DNA from: Ryuthela nishihirai
Lineage: Eukaryota; Arthropoda; Arachnida; Araneae; Heptathelidae
Direction: 5' to 3'
DNA length: 64,000 nucleotides
Assembly: GCA_038380435.1 (NCBI GenBank)
Contig: JAWZYU010000017.1
Span: 27,338,483-27,402,482, forward strand
Both the position numbers and the translations under genes were made by a program. The notes under the pieces were generated by a model. That model had not been told where the DNA came from and searched no databases. It worked only from the letters and a program-made list of their open reading frames with translations. Below are positions 1 to 12,952 of the stretch, piece by piece. Every line of letters begins with the position of its first letter. The stretch's first letter is position 1.

Positions 1-790
1 ATTCTCGAACAATCCGGGCAGTGTGGAATGGCACATTATCCTGCTGAAAGAAGGCATTAACAGAGGGATATACCGTTGCCATGAAAGTATGTATCTGGTC
101 TGTAGTGATGTTTTGGTACGTGGTAGATGTCATAGTTTCCTTCACATGAATAACTCTACCTAGGGTTCCCTGCACAACGTTGCCCAAAGCATTACACCTC
201 TTCCACAGGCTTGTTTTCGCCATATGGTACATTCTGGTATACGACATAGACATAGCCGGCCGTCCACATGGTGCAACAGGAAACGAGGGTCATCAGAACA
301 GATGACCTACTTCTAGTCATCCAAAGTCCAGTTTTGATTGTCGCGTGTCCATTGTAGGTGTTTCAACAATGAACCTAGGTTAGCATGGGCACTCGTAGTG
401 GCCTGCGGCTATGCAGCCACGTCTTCAGCAGGGTTCGACATACTGTGTGTTGTGACACATTACTCCCGTCATCAGCATTCAAATTACGGGCGTGTTGCGC
501 TAGAGTATCCCTTCTGTTGGCACATGCAATACGGGATAGTCTTCGCTCACCTCTAGCATCGATGAGCAGTGGTCGGTTCACACCTTGCCGGTGGTTTGTG
601 GATTTTCCCTCCTCGGACCACTTTTTGAAGATCCTAACTATGGGACCGTGAGCACCCCAACAAGCCTTGCTATCTCGGGAATGCCCTGATAAAGACGCCT
701 GGCCGTTACAATTTGACCTTTGTCAAACTCATTTAAGTCGGCCTTTCCTATCTGAAGAACAAGAAAATCATTGATTAACAGAGCTCAGTA
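1..790 (-). mobile_element. Tc1-like transposon remnant, cut by the left window edge
   Basis: Reading the minus strand from about 770 down to 1 gives a broken Tc1-family transposase. A helix-turn-helix part (FDKGQIVTARRL near 740-700) is followed by the typical RRLSRI...RRDTLAQ...LNA...NVSQHTVCRTL...RRPLRVPML stretch at 581-375, then an SDDPRF...DGRL segment near 300-230, which matches the first-aspartate region of Tc1 DDE transposases. In-frame stops and frame changes show it is dead. The terminal repeat was not located, and the catalytic C-terminal part continues off the window. Confidence 0.8.
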
Positions 791-3290
791 TCAGGTTATT
801 TATACCGTTTCATGATATTCACACGCTCCATTGTTTACCTGCAGTTGCTTCGTTTTGCATAAAGACGCAATGGTCATGATGTTTTGTCTCTTAGGTGTAT
901 ATGTGTACAGTAAGTATATACGTAATATTATTTATAGCACGATTTTCATTGCATTTCAGCATAACAAAATTTCAGTATAAGGAATATATTTTGGTCATCC
1001 GGTCGATTTGTTATATTGACAGTTCAATGTGAATGTTTGATGTGAAATATTTTCCGGGATAGGAGCATTTTTAAATAAATTGTTTCGTTTTAAATTTTAA
1101 ACTATATTTTCTGTGATGAAAAATTGATAATAATATTTTAATCCAAAATATATTTGAACTTTTAATAATATTCCGCTGGTAAGTGGCCACAGGAATCATA
1201 CCCCTTGAAGGAACTAACGAAGCGGGGCAACAAGGGGAGATCTACAGGAGAGAAACATACTTGGCAGGGTTGGCGTCCTAGACCACGGGGGTGGAACCCC
1301 TACGTAGTTTATTAGAAATAACAGTGGAAATTAGTTTGAAGCACAGCCACATGGGCTTTTGGCTATGCATGTTGGTGTGATGTTTCGTTGTTTTCCATCG
1401 GAGGCTCACCGTAGGAGAAGGCAGAACCTGGCCAATTGTTAAAAATTTTCCTTTTTTTGCAAAAATTCGTCTGCGCCCCAAAACTTTCCAAATACTTCCC
1501 CATTACACTACGGGTTTATCCTGTGCCACTTCATATTACGTTCAAAAATTATATTCTTATCTTTAATGAAACTACGAATTTCTTCGTATTGTATTCAAAA
1601 ATTATATTATCACCTATAACAGGACCTAAATTAGAATTTAAATCATTTTAATTTTTTCATTTGTTTAGGAAGTCATGAGGTTCAAGTGATCCATTTAATT
1701 TAAAAAAAATGTAAGATCATAATATATTGTATATAATAATGTTAATTTTTTTACAGTAGGCGGTTTTGAACAGCTTTCTGGACAGTCAGTGGCAAATCAT
1801 TTTGATGTACTTGTTATCATATTTCAAATAAATGGGACATGCTCAAAATTGGTGCACACCTGACTCACTGTTAACAGGTGCTCCCTCCAATATCTCCCTC
1901 CCCCCACACACCTCCTGCAATTTTCCAAATATTTGAATATTTGGTCCCACATTTCTCACATCGGCTTGTCCACCATATAACTCCTGTGTAGTCCTTATAT
2001 GTACCTACGTCAGATCATATTTTACAAACATTTGCACAGTTTAGAATTCAGATTTGAAAACATTTCGATACCCATTCGTAACTTCCTAAATAGATACTTG
2101 ATTGTCCTCAAATGAAGAAAGTTAATCATAAAATTCGAGTTCGATGAACGACTTTTATTTTCCTATTTGAGTAGGAGATGGATGGATATTTTTCCATATG
2201 TCCGTAGAATTTCAAATGAGAGTTTCTTAATATAATTTTTTTACAAAATTTTAAACGATCATACTTTTCAGCAAAAGAATTTTGCACTTAAAAATGTGAT
2301 ACTAGCAATATTTTTGTAGTCTTTTTAGAGAAAATGTTTAATTTTAGAATCTTTTAAGTATTGCGAGCTGTTAAAGTTAACTAAACATTCTAGTAGCAAG
2401 AAACTCTATCGAGTAGGAAAAACCTAAATTGGAGGCCATCAGATCGGAAGTGGAGGGAGGAGAATTCGGCCTGATATCCGAAAGAAGTTCAGAAAATATA
2501 TTTTAGCCATCAGTACACTGGATACTACTTTTAACTACATCTAAAGGATGAAATTGTTCAAATGTAGCGATTTCAATTGTGTATTTAATTAATATAACTT
2601 TAGATACGAAAAACTCTTGCGACAAAGTTATGGTTAAAACCAGTGTTTTTTTTAACGGGTATTCTGCGAGTATCAAATTCAAAAACCTTATCACCAGTGT
2701 TAACCTCGATGATGGCGATACTGTTGTATTGAGGGTGGTTGAGTCGAGTTCGAGTAAGTGAAGAGTTGAAGGTGGTTGAGTCGAGTTCGAGCAAAAAACT
2801 TTGTTGCTAGTTATCTTTTGAAATATTAATGGTTATTGTCTGCTCGAAGTTCCAGAGTCCAAAAGGATGATTTAGTCGCTGAACTTTACTTCTTTCATCC
2901 TCCGTTTTATCTCTACTCTCTTTTTTCAAGATATTGTCGATATTACACACTGACAACCTTGACCAAGTGTTCAGAATTCACTTTGAAGATCGCTTGTTGA
3001 ACCTACGACGTATCTTATCGATATATGTGGACTTTCGAACATTGAAATACGCAGGCTCTCAAAGAATCAGCGATTATTATTCAGCTTAATAAGAGTTAGT
3101 GTAATGCTATAGTTTAAATGTTTGGAAAATTTAGGCTATATGGGAGAAAAGGAAATAAACGCTAATAGGGTATGATAGGAAGAAATACTTTTTGCGTAAA
3201 CACGACTCTATTGGACATAGCATTTGATTATGGCTTGACGCTTCCACCACATTCCATTGGCGCATTAAGAGATGCACTGCTTTACGATGA
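791..3290. other. AT-rich non-coding stretch
   Basis: No exon with good coding character or matching splice sites, and no recognisable transposase, is visible. The short open frames here are low-complexity. It probably lies upstream of, or within an intron of, the CRAL-TRIO gene. Confidence 0.5.
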
Positions 3291-3630
3291 AACTGCGGTG
3301 GGGTGATTCAGTCGGTAGCGCATCAGACTTGTAATTAGGTGTTCCAAGGCTCGAGTTCCACTTGTGCCAAAGCTCACACCTGATACAGATAAGAAAGGGG
3401 ACACCGATGTGCTTTGAAATTCCGCCATCCGTCGGATGGGATGTAAAGACCTGTTTCCATGCACACGAGGCCATAACATGTGCATGTTAAAGTAGATGAT
3501 GGATGGCCTTGATGGGAGGCCTCCATCTATCTGCTATCTACTGTCGAGTGGGTCCCCCTTCGTTCTACCTTCTCTGAGCCTTTTAGGTCCTTGTGACTTT
3601 GCTATTTAGCCCATTGTGCTCGTTTCCAAA
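3291..3630 (+). repeat. tRNA-derived SINE
   Basis: The head looks like a degraded tRNA gene: an A-box-like TGATTCAGTCGGTAGCGC near 3303 and a B-box-like CTCGAGTTCCAC near 3351. The tRNA-unrelated body (CATCCGTCGGATGGGATGT, TGGCCTTGATGGGAGGC, TTTAGCCCATTGTG) matches the inverted copy at 4725-5114, so both belong to one SINE family. It is not a functional tRNA because no cloverleaf or anticodon arm can be formed convincingly. Confidence 0.8.
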
Positions 3631-3949
3631 AAATAGGAACTTTGCATCGTTTAATAGTAAAACTTCGTACTAATGGGTTATTAAGAAATGTACATTGTGG
3701 CATATTATTAACCCTTTGCAACGCAAAATGAATTACTCATTTATCCCTTAAAAAGATAAATTTGCCTTTTCTCATCCGACTATTGTTAAGGGGCAAATTA
3801 AGTAGTCCTTATAAAATATTTATTCGCCATTAAAATATTCAAATGTTATTGAAAGTTTTAAAATTAAATGTAACTTTTCAAAAATAAAGAACAACCTGTT
3901 TAATTGATGGCAGTCAATCATCTAAAAGAAAAAATATAAAAGCCATCGC

Positions 3950-5240
3950 AAGGAATCATCTAAACCGAAATGGCAAATAATCATCCTATTGATGAACCCC
4001 CGCGATGGCGGATTATTGGAAGACTTGAAGCAGAGAAGTCGGAAGTGGAGGTAGCAAGATGGGCGCCAATGTGGCGAGGTAGGATGTATCGATAATTTGG
4101 AAACAGTTACAGGAGACAAGAAATATATTTGAAGAGCTGGAAAAAGCTCACCCGAAAGTTATTTCAACGCCGACTGTTCTTTGGCTCTAATAAAAAAACA
4201 GAATTATTACGACGACTTCGTGTGAACTGTCTCTCGATGTTTCTGCGGTCACAGGTCAAATGAAATACATCATAACAATGTCAGGAAAGATTAATGCTAG
4301 TGGGATCACATCAGAAGGCCAGTGGCTTGTAGACCGCTAGTCCCCAAGGAGCTAAAGTCTCTTCTAAACTGGTGCAGCCCATATGTAACTTGGAGCCCTG
4401 AACAATGGGGTGATGTTCTGTTTTCTGACATGTCTCGATGTAGCCTGCGAACACATACTAGACTTGTTTAATCTGGAGAAAACGAGGAATGAAATACCAT
4501 CCCACCGATATCAGAGAAAGAGATATTTACGATAGACATGTTGTGCAGGTCCGCGTGGGGTCTATTAACAGACGTACTCCTTTCGAAGTGTTCGATGGAT
4601 GCTCCCTAACTGTTCACAGTATATAGAACAGATCCTTGAACACCATGTGTGACTTTGTAGGGGTGCAGTGACGATTTCTATTTATGGAGGTCATTGTCTA
4701 TACATATAGGTGTAATTTGGGAGGGTTGGGTTGGGTTGTTTTACCTCTGAGCGGCACTTTTTTTTCACACCATGGGCTAAATGGCCAGGTCACATGGACC
4801 CCGAAGGCTCAGAGAAGGTTGGGGGAGGGGACCCACTGGAACAGCTGTTGGGAGACAGATGGTAGCCTCCCGTCAAGGCCATCCAGCGTGTTCTTTAACG
4901 TGCACAGGGTATGGCTCTCCCGCATACGGGGCCACAGCTTAATGTCCTATCAGACGGACGGCGGCCTTTCCAAGCCCATCGGTGTCCCCTACTGACCGTG
5001 GACAGGGCGGGGAATTTTGCGGAGATAAATCTCAACGTTGAACCAGCTGGGACTCGAACCTGGGAACTACAGATTACGAGCCTGGCGCGCTACCGACTGA
5101 GCCACCCCCGCCCCACTTGGGAGGAAAGAGTATCTAGAAAAGTAAAATATCCGACGAATGAATTGGTTAGCATGGTTACTAGACCAAATTTTTTCGAATA
5201 TGTATGGGATGAGTTACGAAGATGCATTGCAAAAGCCGTC
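3950..5240 (+). pseudogene. Degenerate Tc1-like transposase split by a SINE
   Basis: The plus-strand translation near 3970-4080 shows the Tc1 N-terminal pattern (EPPRWRIIGRLEAEKSEVEVARW). Near 4405-4440 comes QWGDVLFSDMSRCSLRTH, the Tc1 VLFSDESRF region, and after the SINE, near 5185-5240, RPNFFEYVWDELRRCI, the family's C-terminal HVWDEL block. Multiple stops and frame changes make it a relic. The SINE at 4725-5114 interrupts it and is therefore younger. Confidence 0.75.
4725..5114 (-). repeat. tRNA-derived SINE inserted in a Tc1-like relic
   Basis: Read on the minus strand, it begins GGGGCGGGGGTGGCTCAGTC with an A box (TGGCTCAGTCGGTAGCGC) and a B box (GGTTCGAGTCCC), followed by the same body as the SINE at 3291-3630. 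It ends in a CCCAACCC-type tail. Imperfect 10-bp target duplications flank it: ATTTGGGAGG at 4715-4724 and ACTTGGGAGG at 5115-5124. Confidence 0.85.
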
Positions 5241-6112
5241 AGCCATCTCTTATCTTACTCCGGGAGGTAAAGTTTGCTCTTTTGGATGAATGAGAGAAAC
5301 TCTGCATTTTAAATTTACATCTGTGTTTCAGAAATGTTATGATACGGATTGCTGATAAAATGACAATATTGTCAGGAATTTATCGTGGTATGGAATTAAA
5401 TGATGTTTTTTTCAGCTCTGTGTTCCACAACAAGTCCTTATATGACACTCTCAAAAATTTCGACATTAATGACGAACGCAGCGACGATATGCTCAGCTCC
5501 TAACTATGACTTTGAGACAATATGGCAAGAATAATATTAAAAGGGAACAAAAGGGGATGGGTTTTTCATTTGACAGGAGATTGTTTACTGCATTCCTTGG
5601 CCACCATAAAAAACTGTTAAATTTCGACGAGATGTTTACTTCTTTAAACTGAAAACAAAATGGCTGGAGTTATTAATAAGGGAGGAGGAAGGGAAAGATA
5701 CCGTCACCATGACTGCTTACTTCAAAATTTGTTGCTTTTGTGGACTTGGCTAATTTTTGAAAATTTTTATTTTTTCACAAGTTCTTCGTTTGGAAAACTA
5801 GACGCCATTATGGGAGTTTCCTCGAAGGTTATTTACTTCAATGGTGACCTCTGTGATATATCGAGAGATAATGAGGTTTGTATTAAGGATATTAATAAGT
5901 GGTTTTTGATAAGGTGGTCCATATTAATAAGGTGTGATGCATCAAATGGAGAACTATGGAACTATGGAATAGGGGAACTATGGAAATCCTTCCACTACTT
6001 CCATATATCATTTTTTAACTATATCTACAGAACATCATGCATTGACTTTATGTTTCTCTTGTTTCTAAAATATTTAATAAAATTTATTTAATTGATTGTG
6101 TACCAATTTCAG

Positions 6113-6306
6113 GAAACTGGAATCCAGATGAAAAGACCCTTGATGATATCCTTGCTGGTGGTGTAGGTTTGATTTATACTGCTTTGGATTTTCCAATGTC
6201 TCAAGTGAATGGTGGAGTTGCAATATTTGATCTGAAAGGTTTCAGTTTAAGTTATTTGAAACATGTAGGTTTTCGTTACATTCGACTTGCACTGCATATA
6301 GTTCAG
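6113..6306 (+). CDS. CRAL-TRIO lipid-transfer protein, internal exon
   Basis: The acceptor is ACCAATTTCAG at 6112 and the donor is CAG/GTAGAG after 6306. The 194-nt exon has phase 2 at its start and ends in phase 0. It encodes about 64 residues with the CRAL-TRIO core pattern: NWNP near the start, DDIL, then GGVAIFDLKGFSL (the strand-loop of the lipid pocket), then LALHIVQ. This class (alpha-tocopherol transfer protein / clavesin relatives) binds small hydrophobic ligands in the cytosol. The reading continues in phase into the exon at 9580-9690. Upstream exons were not found in the window. An alternative donor after 6264 (CAT/GTAGGT) would omit a part of the conserved fold, so I prefer 6306. 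Confidence 0.75.
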
Positions 6307-7019
6307 GTAGAGTATTGTTTTATGGTGTCTTCTTTAGTAAGAACCGTTTATTCAGTAGCAGCCATAAACCCACAAAATGTGCAGTTTTTACAACCCGATA
6401 TTAAAGCTAGAAAGTTATCAATTCAAACTGAAATATTTAAAGTTGCGCTACTCTTTGATATCTTAAACATCGTTACTACGAACGATTTCTATATTTATAT
6501 TCTGTATATGAGAGTCAGAACTTGTATGGATGCGATATTAGACGCCACGGATCAGTAAGGAGGTAGTGTCATGACAGAAAAGTTGATCAAAACATCATAA
6601 TCGTACCTAAATTCATGCATTTGTTTATAACACGTTGAATGTTACAAAGGGTTTATATGAATAGAGTTTACGTAAATAAACCCCAAAGGTATCACGTAAG
6701 TACTGTGTAAGTACGTTTTAATATAGAAATATATTGCACAGTTAAAAGTATTTTAAAGAAAACTTGTTCTTAGTGCTTTCGCACACCGTTTGTTACTGAA
6801 TTTGTCAAAGCAGACATTTTGATCAGCTTCGTAACCTAGGAATCATTCGCAACGGGTTCTGCATCAAACGGAATTTATGGGGTGAGGATTAGAGGTTATA
6901 ATTTTTTTTAGATTTATTCCTTTTTACCCAAACAAAAAATTTATAATATTTATTGTTTAACCTCTTCCGTAGGCGGCTGTTGATTGTAAATAGTTATGTT
7001 TCAAATGAAAACATGTGAC

Positions 7020-7440
7020 ACAGGATATGTCATATGGAGTAAAAATTCATCCCCCATGCTCTTCCCCGTAAAAAGGGGTAAAGGAAAACGATTATTCCGT
7101 TCTATCTTCGGAACGCGATGGCCGGAAAAAATGGGTTGTGCTTCAAATATGGGGGGGTATTACAGGTTTTAAAATGTCTCCCTACCAAGATTTTTTCCTC
7201 CGAAAGAGGGCAAAAAACGTTAAGAATTCTTCTACTACATCTTTCGAACGCGAGGGCCGAACGTGACAAGTTGTATGTCAAATGGGAGTTTGGAACATGC
7301 AGAGTTTTATGATTATAAAAATATACATCCCCTGACTTTCTTTCCCTATGAAAGAAGGGAAATGATAAAGTCGTTCTTGTACCATATCTCTTGAATGACA
7401 TTGTCTACAGTTACAAATTTTATGTCAAATGTAAGCAATA
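7020..7440. repeat. Degenerate tandem repeat with C/G-run motifs
   Basis: Three or so diverged units each carry a 'caaatgggag/gagtaaa', 'CCCC...TTTCC', 'aaaggggaaa' and 'tcttcgaacgcgatggccg' order (for example CGGAACGCGATGGCCGGAA near 7110 and CGAACGCGAGGGCCGAACG near 7245). Open frames across it are low-quality and overlap on both strands. I see no gene; it looks like an old minisatellite in the CRAL-TRIO intron. Confidence 0.4.
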
Positions 7441-7475
7441 TTAAGTCCGTCTCCAATACCACAATTACCATAATA

Positions 7476-8693
7476 CACTGAGAGGCCAAAAGTCATGGGA
7501 TACGTGCCTAATAACAGGTTGGTCCTCCTCGACGCCTCAGCAGTACAGCCACATATCGAGGCATGAAGTCATTGAGTTGTCGGTACCGTTCTGCAGGGAT
7601 GGCAACCCAAACATCCTGCAGTATAGACCATAATTGTGTTGTATTAGATGGTGCTGGATTCATGGATCACAAGCTTGTTTCCATTGTGTCCTACAGATAT
7701 TCCAAGGGGTTCATATCGAGGGACTGTGGGGGCAAATTCATGTGTTAAATTCCGTGGACTGTTCCTCGATCCACCTCGTAGCAACCAAAAACTGGTGACA
7801 CATTGCCTTATCTTGTTGGAATACCCCTTCACCATCAGGGTGCTTGAGAGTCATGAAGAGGTGCAGGTGATCTGAGAGAATATCCACATATCTCATACCT
7901 CTCAGCGATTGCTCCACACAGACGATAGAACCTAATGTAGACCACGTGAAAATGACCCACACCATCACTGAGCAGCCTCCAGCCTGAACAGTACCTTGCA
8001 GACAGGAAGGGTCCATGGCTCACGGGGCCTACACCACACTCTAACGCGCCCGTCAGCGCGAATCAACTGGAACCTTGATTCATTGGACCATGCTACCCGA
8101 CGCCACTGTTCTACTGTCCAATTTCGATGTCTTCGGGCCAATTCCAGTCGTTGAGCTCTGTGATGACATGTAAGCAATGGGACACGAGTGGGTCTTCAGC
8201 TACCAAATCCGATGGAGTGCAGGTGGCGACGGACAGTCCTTTCAGAAACGTTTTATGTTTGGCCCACATTCAAATTGGCAGTGATTTCATGCAATGTAAC
8301 CCGTCTGTTGGTCGTTACCATTCGTGACAGCCGACGCGAGTTCCGTTCGTCAATTGCAAGTGGCCATCCCGTTCGCTGGTTTAATTGTATGAAAATGCCA
8401 TCAATAGAATATCGATGATACACTCTTGACACCATAGACATGGGAAAACAGAATTCCGGCACGATCTTCGATATTGCATGACCGATACTTCTGGCACTGA
8501 CGATCAAACCACGTTTAAAGTCAGACAACTCACGACGTGCAGCCATCCTGAATTAACAACTACTCCGAAATGAGTGCTTGGTGTATAGGCTACTGCAGCA
8601 ACATTCTGCGGTTGATGTCCAATTCATCGTTTACGAGTACAGCACGCTAGTTCTAACTTAATTGCAATTTCCATGACTTTTGGCCTCTCAGTG
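7476..8693 (-). mobile_element. Tc1-like transposon with dead transposase
   Basis: Near-perfect terminal inverted repeats begin CACTGAGAGGCCAAAAGTCATGG at 7476 and mirror it at 8671-8693. The element is flanked by TA on both sides, the Tc1/mariner target duplication. The minus-strand transposase is recognisable but shifted between frames: an N-terminal HTH with RRELSDFKRGLIV (from about 8546), then WRRVAWSNESRFQL (first catalytic region, with N in place of the aspartate, about 8100-8060), then GGCSVMVW...GVFQQDKAMCH (second catalytic region, about 7970-7800). It lies within the CRAL-TRIO intron. Confidence 0.9.
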
Positions 8694-8699
8694 TAATAA

Positions 8700-9579
8700 A
8701 TTTAATTATAAACTTGGCTGCTATTAGATCGACGATCGGTATTAGCACGCAAGTTGAAGAATCGTCATACCGACATAAGCACATCAGTTTCTTGCGATAG
8801 AAGAACAGCAGAAAGACTAATTGCATTTGCAAAAGAGGAAAGCTTATGCGGAAACGTCGTCATAGCAAGTTTTTTCTTTAAATGGATATTTCTAAAACAT
8901 TTAAAAGTGTTCAAAAGTTCTAAGTGTGTGTTGGCGATTCGTAGATGTTTAGCAGTGAAGGCTTGAGTTGTAAGTATATTGTATTGTTGTTGTCAAATTA
9001 AACTTGAGGAAAATAAGGCTTCAGATTTGTGTGCGTTACTGGTCATTATCTTTGTTGGTCTTATTGAAAATTGACTTTTTGTAGTATCATATAATGAGTT
9101 GCAACAGCATAATAATATTAACTAGATGTCATGAGGATCTCAAACTATTATTATACCTACAGGATAGCTGGATAAAAGAGAATATTGGGGTACTTTTGAA
9201 CAGCCCAGATAGTGGAAATATAACTATAAATTGGTTTTTGCCCGTGTATGTATATATATTATATATAAGACTGCTGTGTAAGCAATTTAGTTAATTGCTA
9301 GGAAAAAGTATGTAAATATTTAATTTTTTTCACAAAAGTCAATTTTTTTCCCCCATCTAGATATCGTTAGAAATATGAGCTGAGAAAAGTTTTTTTTTTT
9401 ACCAAAGAACTACTTTTTTCAGATGCCATCCTATCCACCTTATAAAAATAATTATAAGCTGTTAGTATTGTTGAAAAGGAATAAACGAAGTCACTTATAT
9501 TTTCATAACACTACTACTCTAGTGAATGATTTGAAGTTAAGAAATATATTTGCCATTTCATGATTTTTTTTCTTTATAG
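8700..9579. other. Intronic AT-rich sequence
   Basis: This intron sequence precedes the 9580 exon. Its last about 130 bp resemble the intron in front of the duplicated exon at 26501 (shared GAAGTTAAGAAAT block just upstream). No gene is seen. Confidence 0.5.
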
Positions 9580-9690
9580 GAATGTTGTCCTTTTCGATTG
9601 AAGACAGTGCATGTGGTGAACGAATACACTTTTTTTAGAACTATGTGGATGAGTGCTAAACCTTTTCTAAAAAAGAAATTGAGGGAAAGA
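9580..9690 (+). CDS. CRAL-TRIO lipid-transfer protein, internal exon
   Basis: The acceptor is TTTCTTTATAG at 9579 and the donor is AGA/GTAAGT after 9690. The exon is 111 nt in phase 0/0 and encodes 37 residues. These begin ECCPFRLKTVHVVNEYTFF and continue MWMSAKPFLKKKLRER, the CRAL-TRIO 'CFPxRLKxIHxxNEPxIF...KPFLxxKLRxR' block. It joins in phase to 6113-6306 upstream and to 20862 downstream. A diverged copy of this exon sits at 26501-26612. Confidence 0.8.
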
Positions 9691-10470
9691 GTAAGTATAG
9701 GAAATTTAATCCTTGTTATAAAATTGGCTAATTCTCTCGAATCGCTATTAGCGGGTCGCTTAAAACGCCCGACACGCTTCTAAAACGACTAAAACTGCTA
9801 AAATACGCATTATTCCAAATGTTGACAATACTCGCCAAAAACGCTGAATTTCATCGTATTTATCGTTTATGCCTGTTCACTGTAATGACAGCTATTTCGT
9901 TAACATCTGTTCGCCGTCCATGTTATAAAAATACACCATAAAGAAATAAAATGCATATTTCTGGTTTTTGTTTTATATAATGATTTGGACTCTATTTTAG
10001 AAATGCAAAATTCGGAAGTAATATAAAAAAAAACGCTTCTGATGGTTACATACACATGGCGGCCATTTTATATATTTTCACGACTGTTAAGTTATACGTT
10101 TTCTAGGCCCCCATTGATTTCCACACTTATCCGAATGCCGCATTATATATATAAAGAAAATACCCAGAAGATAATAAATTATTTATTTTATTTTTTTTAA
10201 ATGTGGTATAATGTAGTTTTCTATAATGTGTGTTATATTTATAATGCGTAATTCATATTTCTGAGTAAATCGCGAAATTAATAGGCGATTTACTAGGATC
10301 TTTCAATTGGTATTGTCCTAGAAGAGTATACGACACATGCATTTTCTATTAGGTAACATACACAGTTAAAGGGCACAAAAATTTTAATGTATAGACAAAA
10401 ACACAAATAGAAAATAATGGTTTAATCTTCGGAATAGAAACTTGATTCAGTTTAATAAAAAAATCATTAA
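9691..10470. other. Intronic AT-rich sequence
   Basis: Long A/T runs, no open frame with coding character and no clear transposon termini. I see nothing functional here. Confidence 0.5.
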
Positions 10471-11485
10471 CCCTTCCACTGTCCAGAAAGTATATATCCG
10501 TTTTTAGTACAATAAAAGAAAACGATTTTTAAAAAAATAAAAATTGCCATTTTAAATTTTTTTTTAATAGATATTTTATAAAAATATGTAATTTAAGCTT
10601 GATAAATAATATTTTCTTTTTTATTTGATGCGTATTTTATTAAACTGTGACATAAATAATTTGTTAAAGCCATCTGTTTGCCATTTCTTAGAAGTTATAT
10701 AAGGTAGTGCCAATTTGTTTGTTAACATTACTCTTTGATGAAGCAATCCCCTAATTTAAGCTCAGAAGTTTGATTTGAACTATTACCAACAAATTTTTCC
10801 TTAAAGTTTTTAAAATCTCCTGATAATTAACAAAGAACTGCTACTTTTTAAAAATGGAAGATTTTGGAAGTAATTATTAAATGTGTACCTTTTTTTGGAA
10901 TATCACTGTAAAAATTGTTATTAAAATTAATATGTTACTACAGTGTTAAACTTTTTTGCTTCAACAAAATTCAGAATTAAATTCTTTTTACTTTTGGTAT
11001 ATAACATGAGCTATTTTTGTTGATTAGTTATTTATTAAAAATATTCTAAATGTGACTTGTTTATTGGACTGCAACAAGCCTGGACTTTTTCTCAAAGTGT
11101 AGTACGGAGAAAAAATTTCAAAGCGGAAGAAATGTTTACTTTAAACAAGAAAATTTTTTTATTATTCAGAAATAAGTAGCCTTTATATTCATGTGATTCA
11201 TGTGCATTATAATCATTTCTGTCTATTAGCTTTTTTTTTCAAAAATTTTTATTTGTGCTGCCAGATGCATTTTTTTACTACATGACTCTAAAAAAGTTCT
11301 ATTAAAATAAAACATACGGTCTTTTTTGTTAAATATTTTATTTTCAGAAAATCCAGAATTAAATGTTGATTAATTTGGCATATAACATGCCATAATTCCT
11401 TTCAATAATTATTTGGCAAAAAAGTTTTAAAGTTAAATTTGGCCTCTGGATGTAAACCAAGTTTTTAGGTTGGATACTGGAAGGG
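10471..11485. mobile_element. piggyBac-type non-autonomous element
   Basis: Inverted ends CCCTTCCACTGTCC at 10471 and CCCTTCCAGTATCC (reverse complement) ending at 11485 match at 12 of 14 positions. Both are flanked by TTAA (10467-10470 and 11486-11489), the piggyBac target duplication. The interior is AT-rich with no transposase. Confidence 0.55.
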
Positions 11486-11489
11486 TTAA

Positions 11490-12599
11490 TATGTTCTTTG
11501 TGACCGATATTTCTTTCCAGTCGCATTACGGTAGTAAACAAAATGGCGACTAAAAGCGTTTCATGCTTGTTAAAAGGGGCGTTTTAAGACACCCTGAGTA
11601 GCGATTCAGAAGAATTACCTAAAATTGTGAATTTTATATGCAAGGACATATGTGAGTACTTATTAAACGCTTTTGATATTTTTTAAACAGTTTAACCTGT
11701 AGTTGAAAAGAATTTTGAATGAAGTGACTGATAGTTTTTAAGTGTTTCGTTTATTTGCCATCGTTTTCAAAATAATTTAAACTGGCGGGCTCGAAAACCT
11801 GAGTAAAAACTCATATTTAATATACAGCATTCTTCGATTCAAGAACCGGAACGCCGTCCTTGGCAAATTCATCACAAAATAAACTTTAATTGTAGACTTT
11901 GCTTAGTTTTTCTACCATATTTCTCCTTGTTGAGAATCTTGTGAATGGCCTTGGTTAAGGTTTCATTAATCCAACATAAAGATTACTGCTGTGTATTGAT
12001 TACCCTATTTAACTTAACTGTACTACGCTATCTAATATGTAAAGATGAAAATCTTTGTGTGTGTGTCTATCCATTTATGCACTCAGTACCGAGTAAAAAA
12101 AATATTGGCTATATGCGAACCCGCTAGGGTGAAACAAAACTGGGGTGGGCGGGTTTGAATTTCTCAAAATCCTCTAGACTTAACACTAACGTCTGAGTTA
12201 TTCTAAATAATTGTTGCCACCAATCAGTTTGAAATAAGGAATGGTTCAAACTGATTTCTTTATAATTTCCTGCGATAAAGTCATTGTTGAGTTTGTTGGG
12301 TCAAACCTACACCGCCTATAACAGAATGCAAGAGGCCCAAATTTATGACGTCAGGTTAAGTAGTCATATCATATGGACACTTCTTATATTACTTTCGTTC
12401 TTAAGTTCTTCTTATGTTCCGCGGCGTAGGGAGTACCATGTATTTAATATTCTAAAGAGTTTCAGAACCGAACAACACCGGATCAATCTACAAGTTATTT
12501 AATAATGAAAACTTTGCATTGTATCGGAGAATGATAACGTATTTTAAATAATATTCCTATAACATCTCCCAAAAATAGAATGTTTTATGTCGTGCAATT
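11490..12599. other. Intronic sequence without recognised features
   Basis: No convincing exon, RNA gene or transposon end was found. A short GTGTGTGTGT run lies near 12058. Confidence 0.45.
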
Positions 12600-12900
12600 T
12601 CGATCATCTTTCATGAAATAAGTATCGATGTTAATGAATAGATTGGCAATGTGGAAATAATTATTCATCAAGATTTAATGTTCCGAAAGAGAGTTTCGAT
12701 GTTAGTGTATAACAGATTGACTGTGTGGAAATAATTATTCATCAACATTTAAAGTTTCAAAAGATCTGTGCCAAATGGTTACCTCACGAACTGACAGAAC
12801 AATAGAAAAGGGCTAGAGTCGACTTCTGCAAGGAGATGATTGCAATGTTTGAACCTAGTAGTAGGAAACTGTTAACAGATATTATTATAGATGATTATTA
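12600..12900 (+). pseudogene. mariner-like transposase fragment
   Basis: The plus-strand reading near 12735-12880 gives KICAKWLPHELTEQ followed by RARVDFCKEMI, the conserved HTH-to-catalytic linker of mariner (SETMAR-like) transposases, with an in-frame stop. The same block occurs in reverse in the 22835-23940 copy. Only the middle of the gene remains, preceded by a short internal duplication (12600-12740). Confidence 0.7.
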
Positions 12901-12952
12901 GTGGTTTTATTACGTAACGTTCCAAAATTATGTTAACTTCTTCACTTTAGAC

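Noticed and set aside
1176..1300. Conserved-looking segment reminiscent of a structured RNA
   Set aside because: No fold or family could be assigned by eye; the resemblance was superficial.
3291..3370. Possible tRNA gene
   Set aside because: A and B boxes are present, but the cloverleaf is incomplete and the sequence continues into a SINE body shared with 4725-5114.
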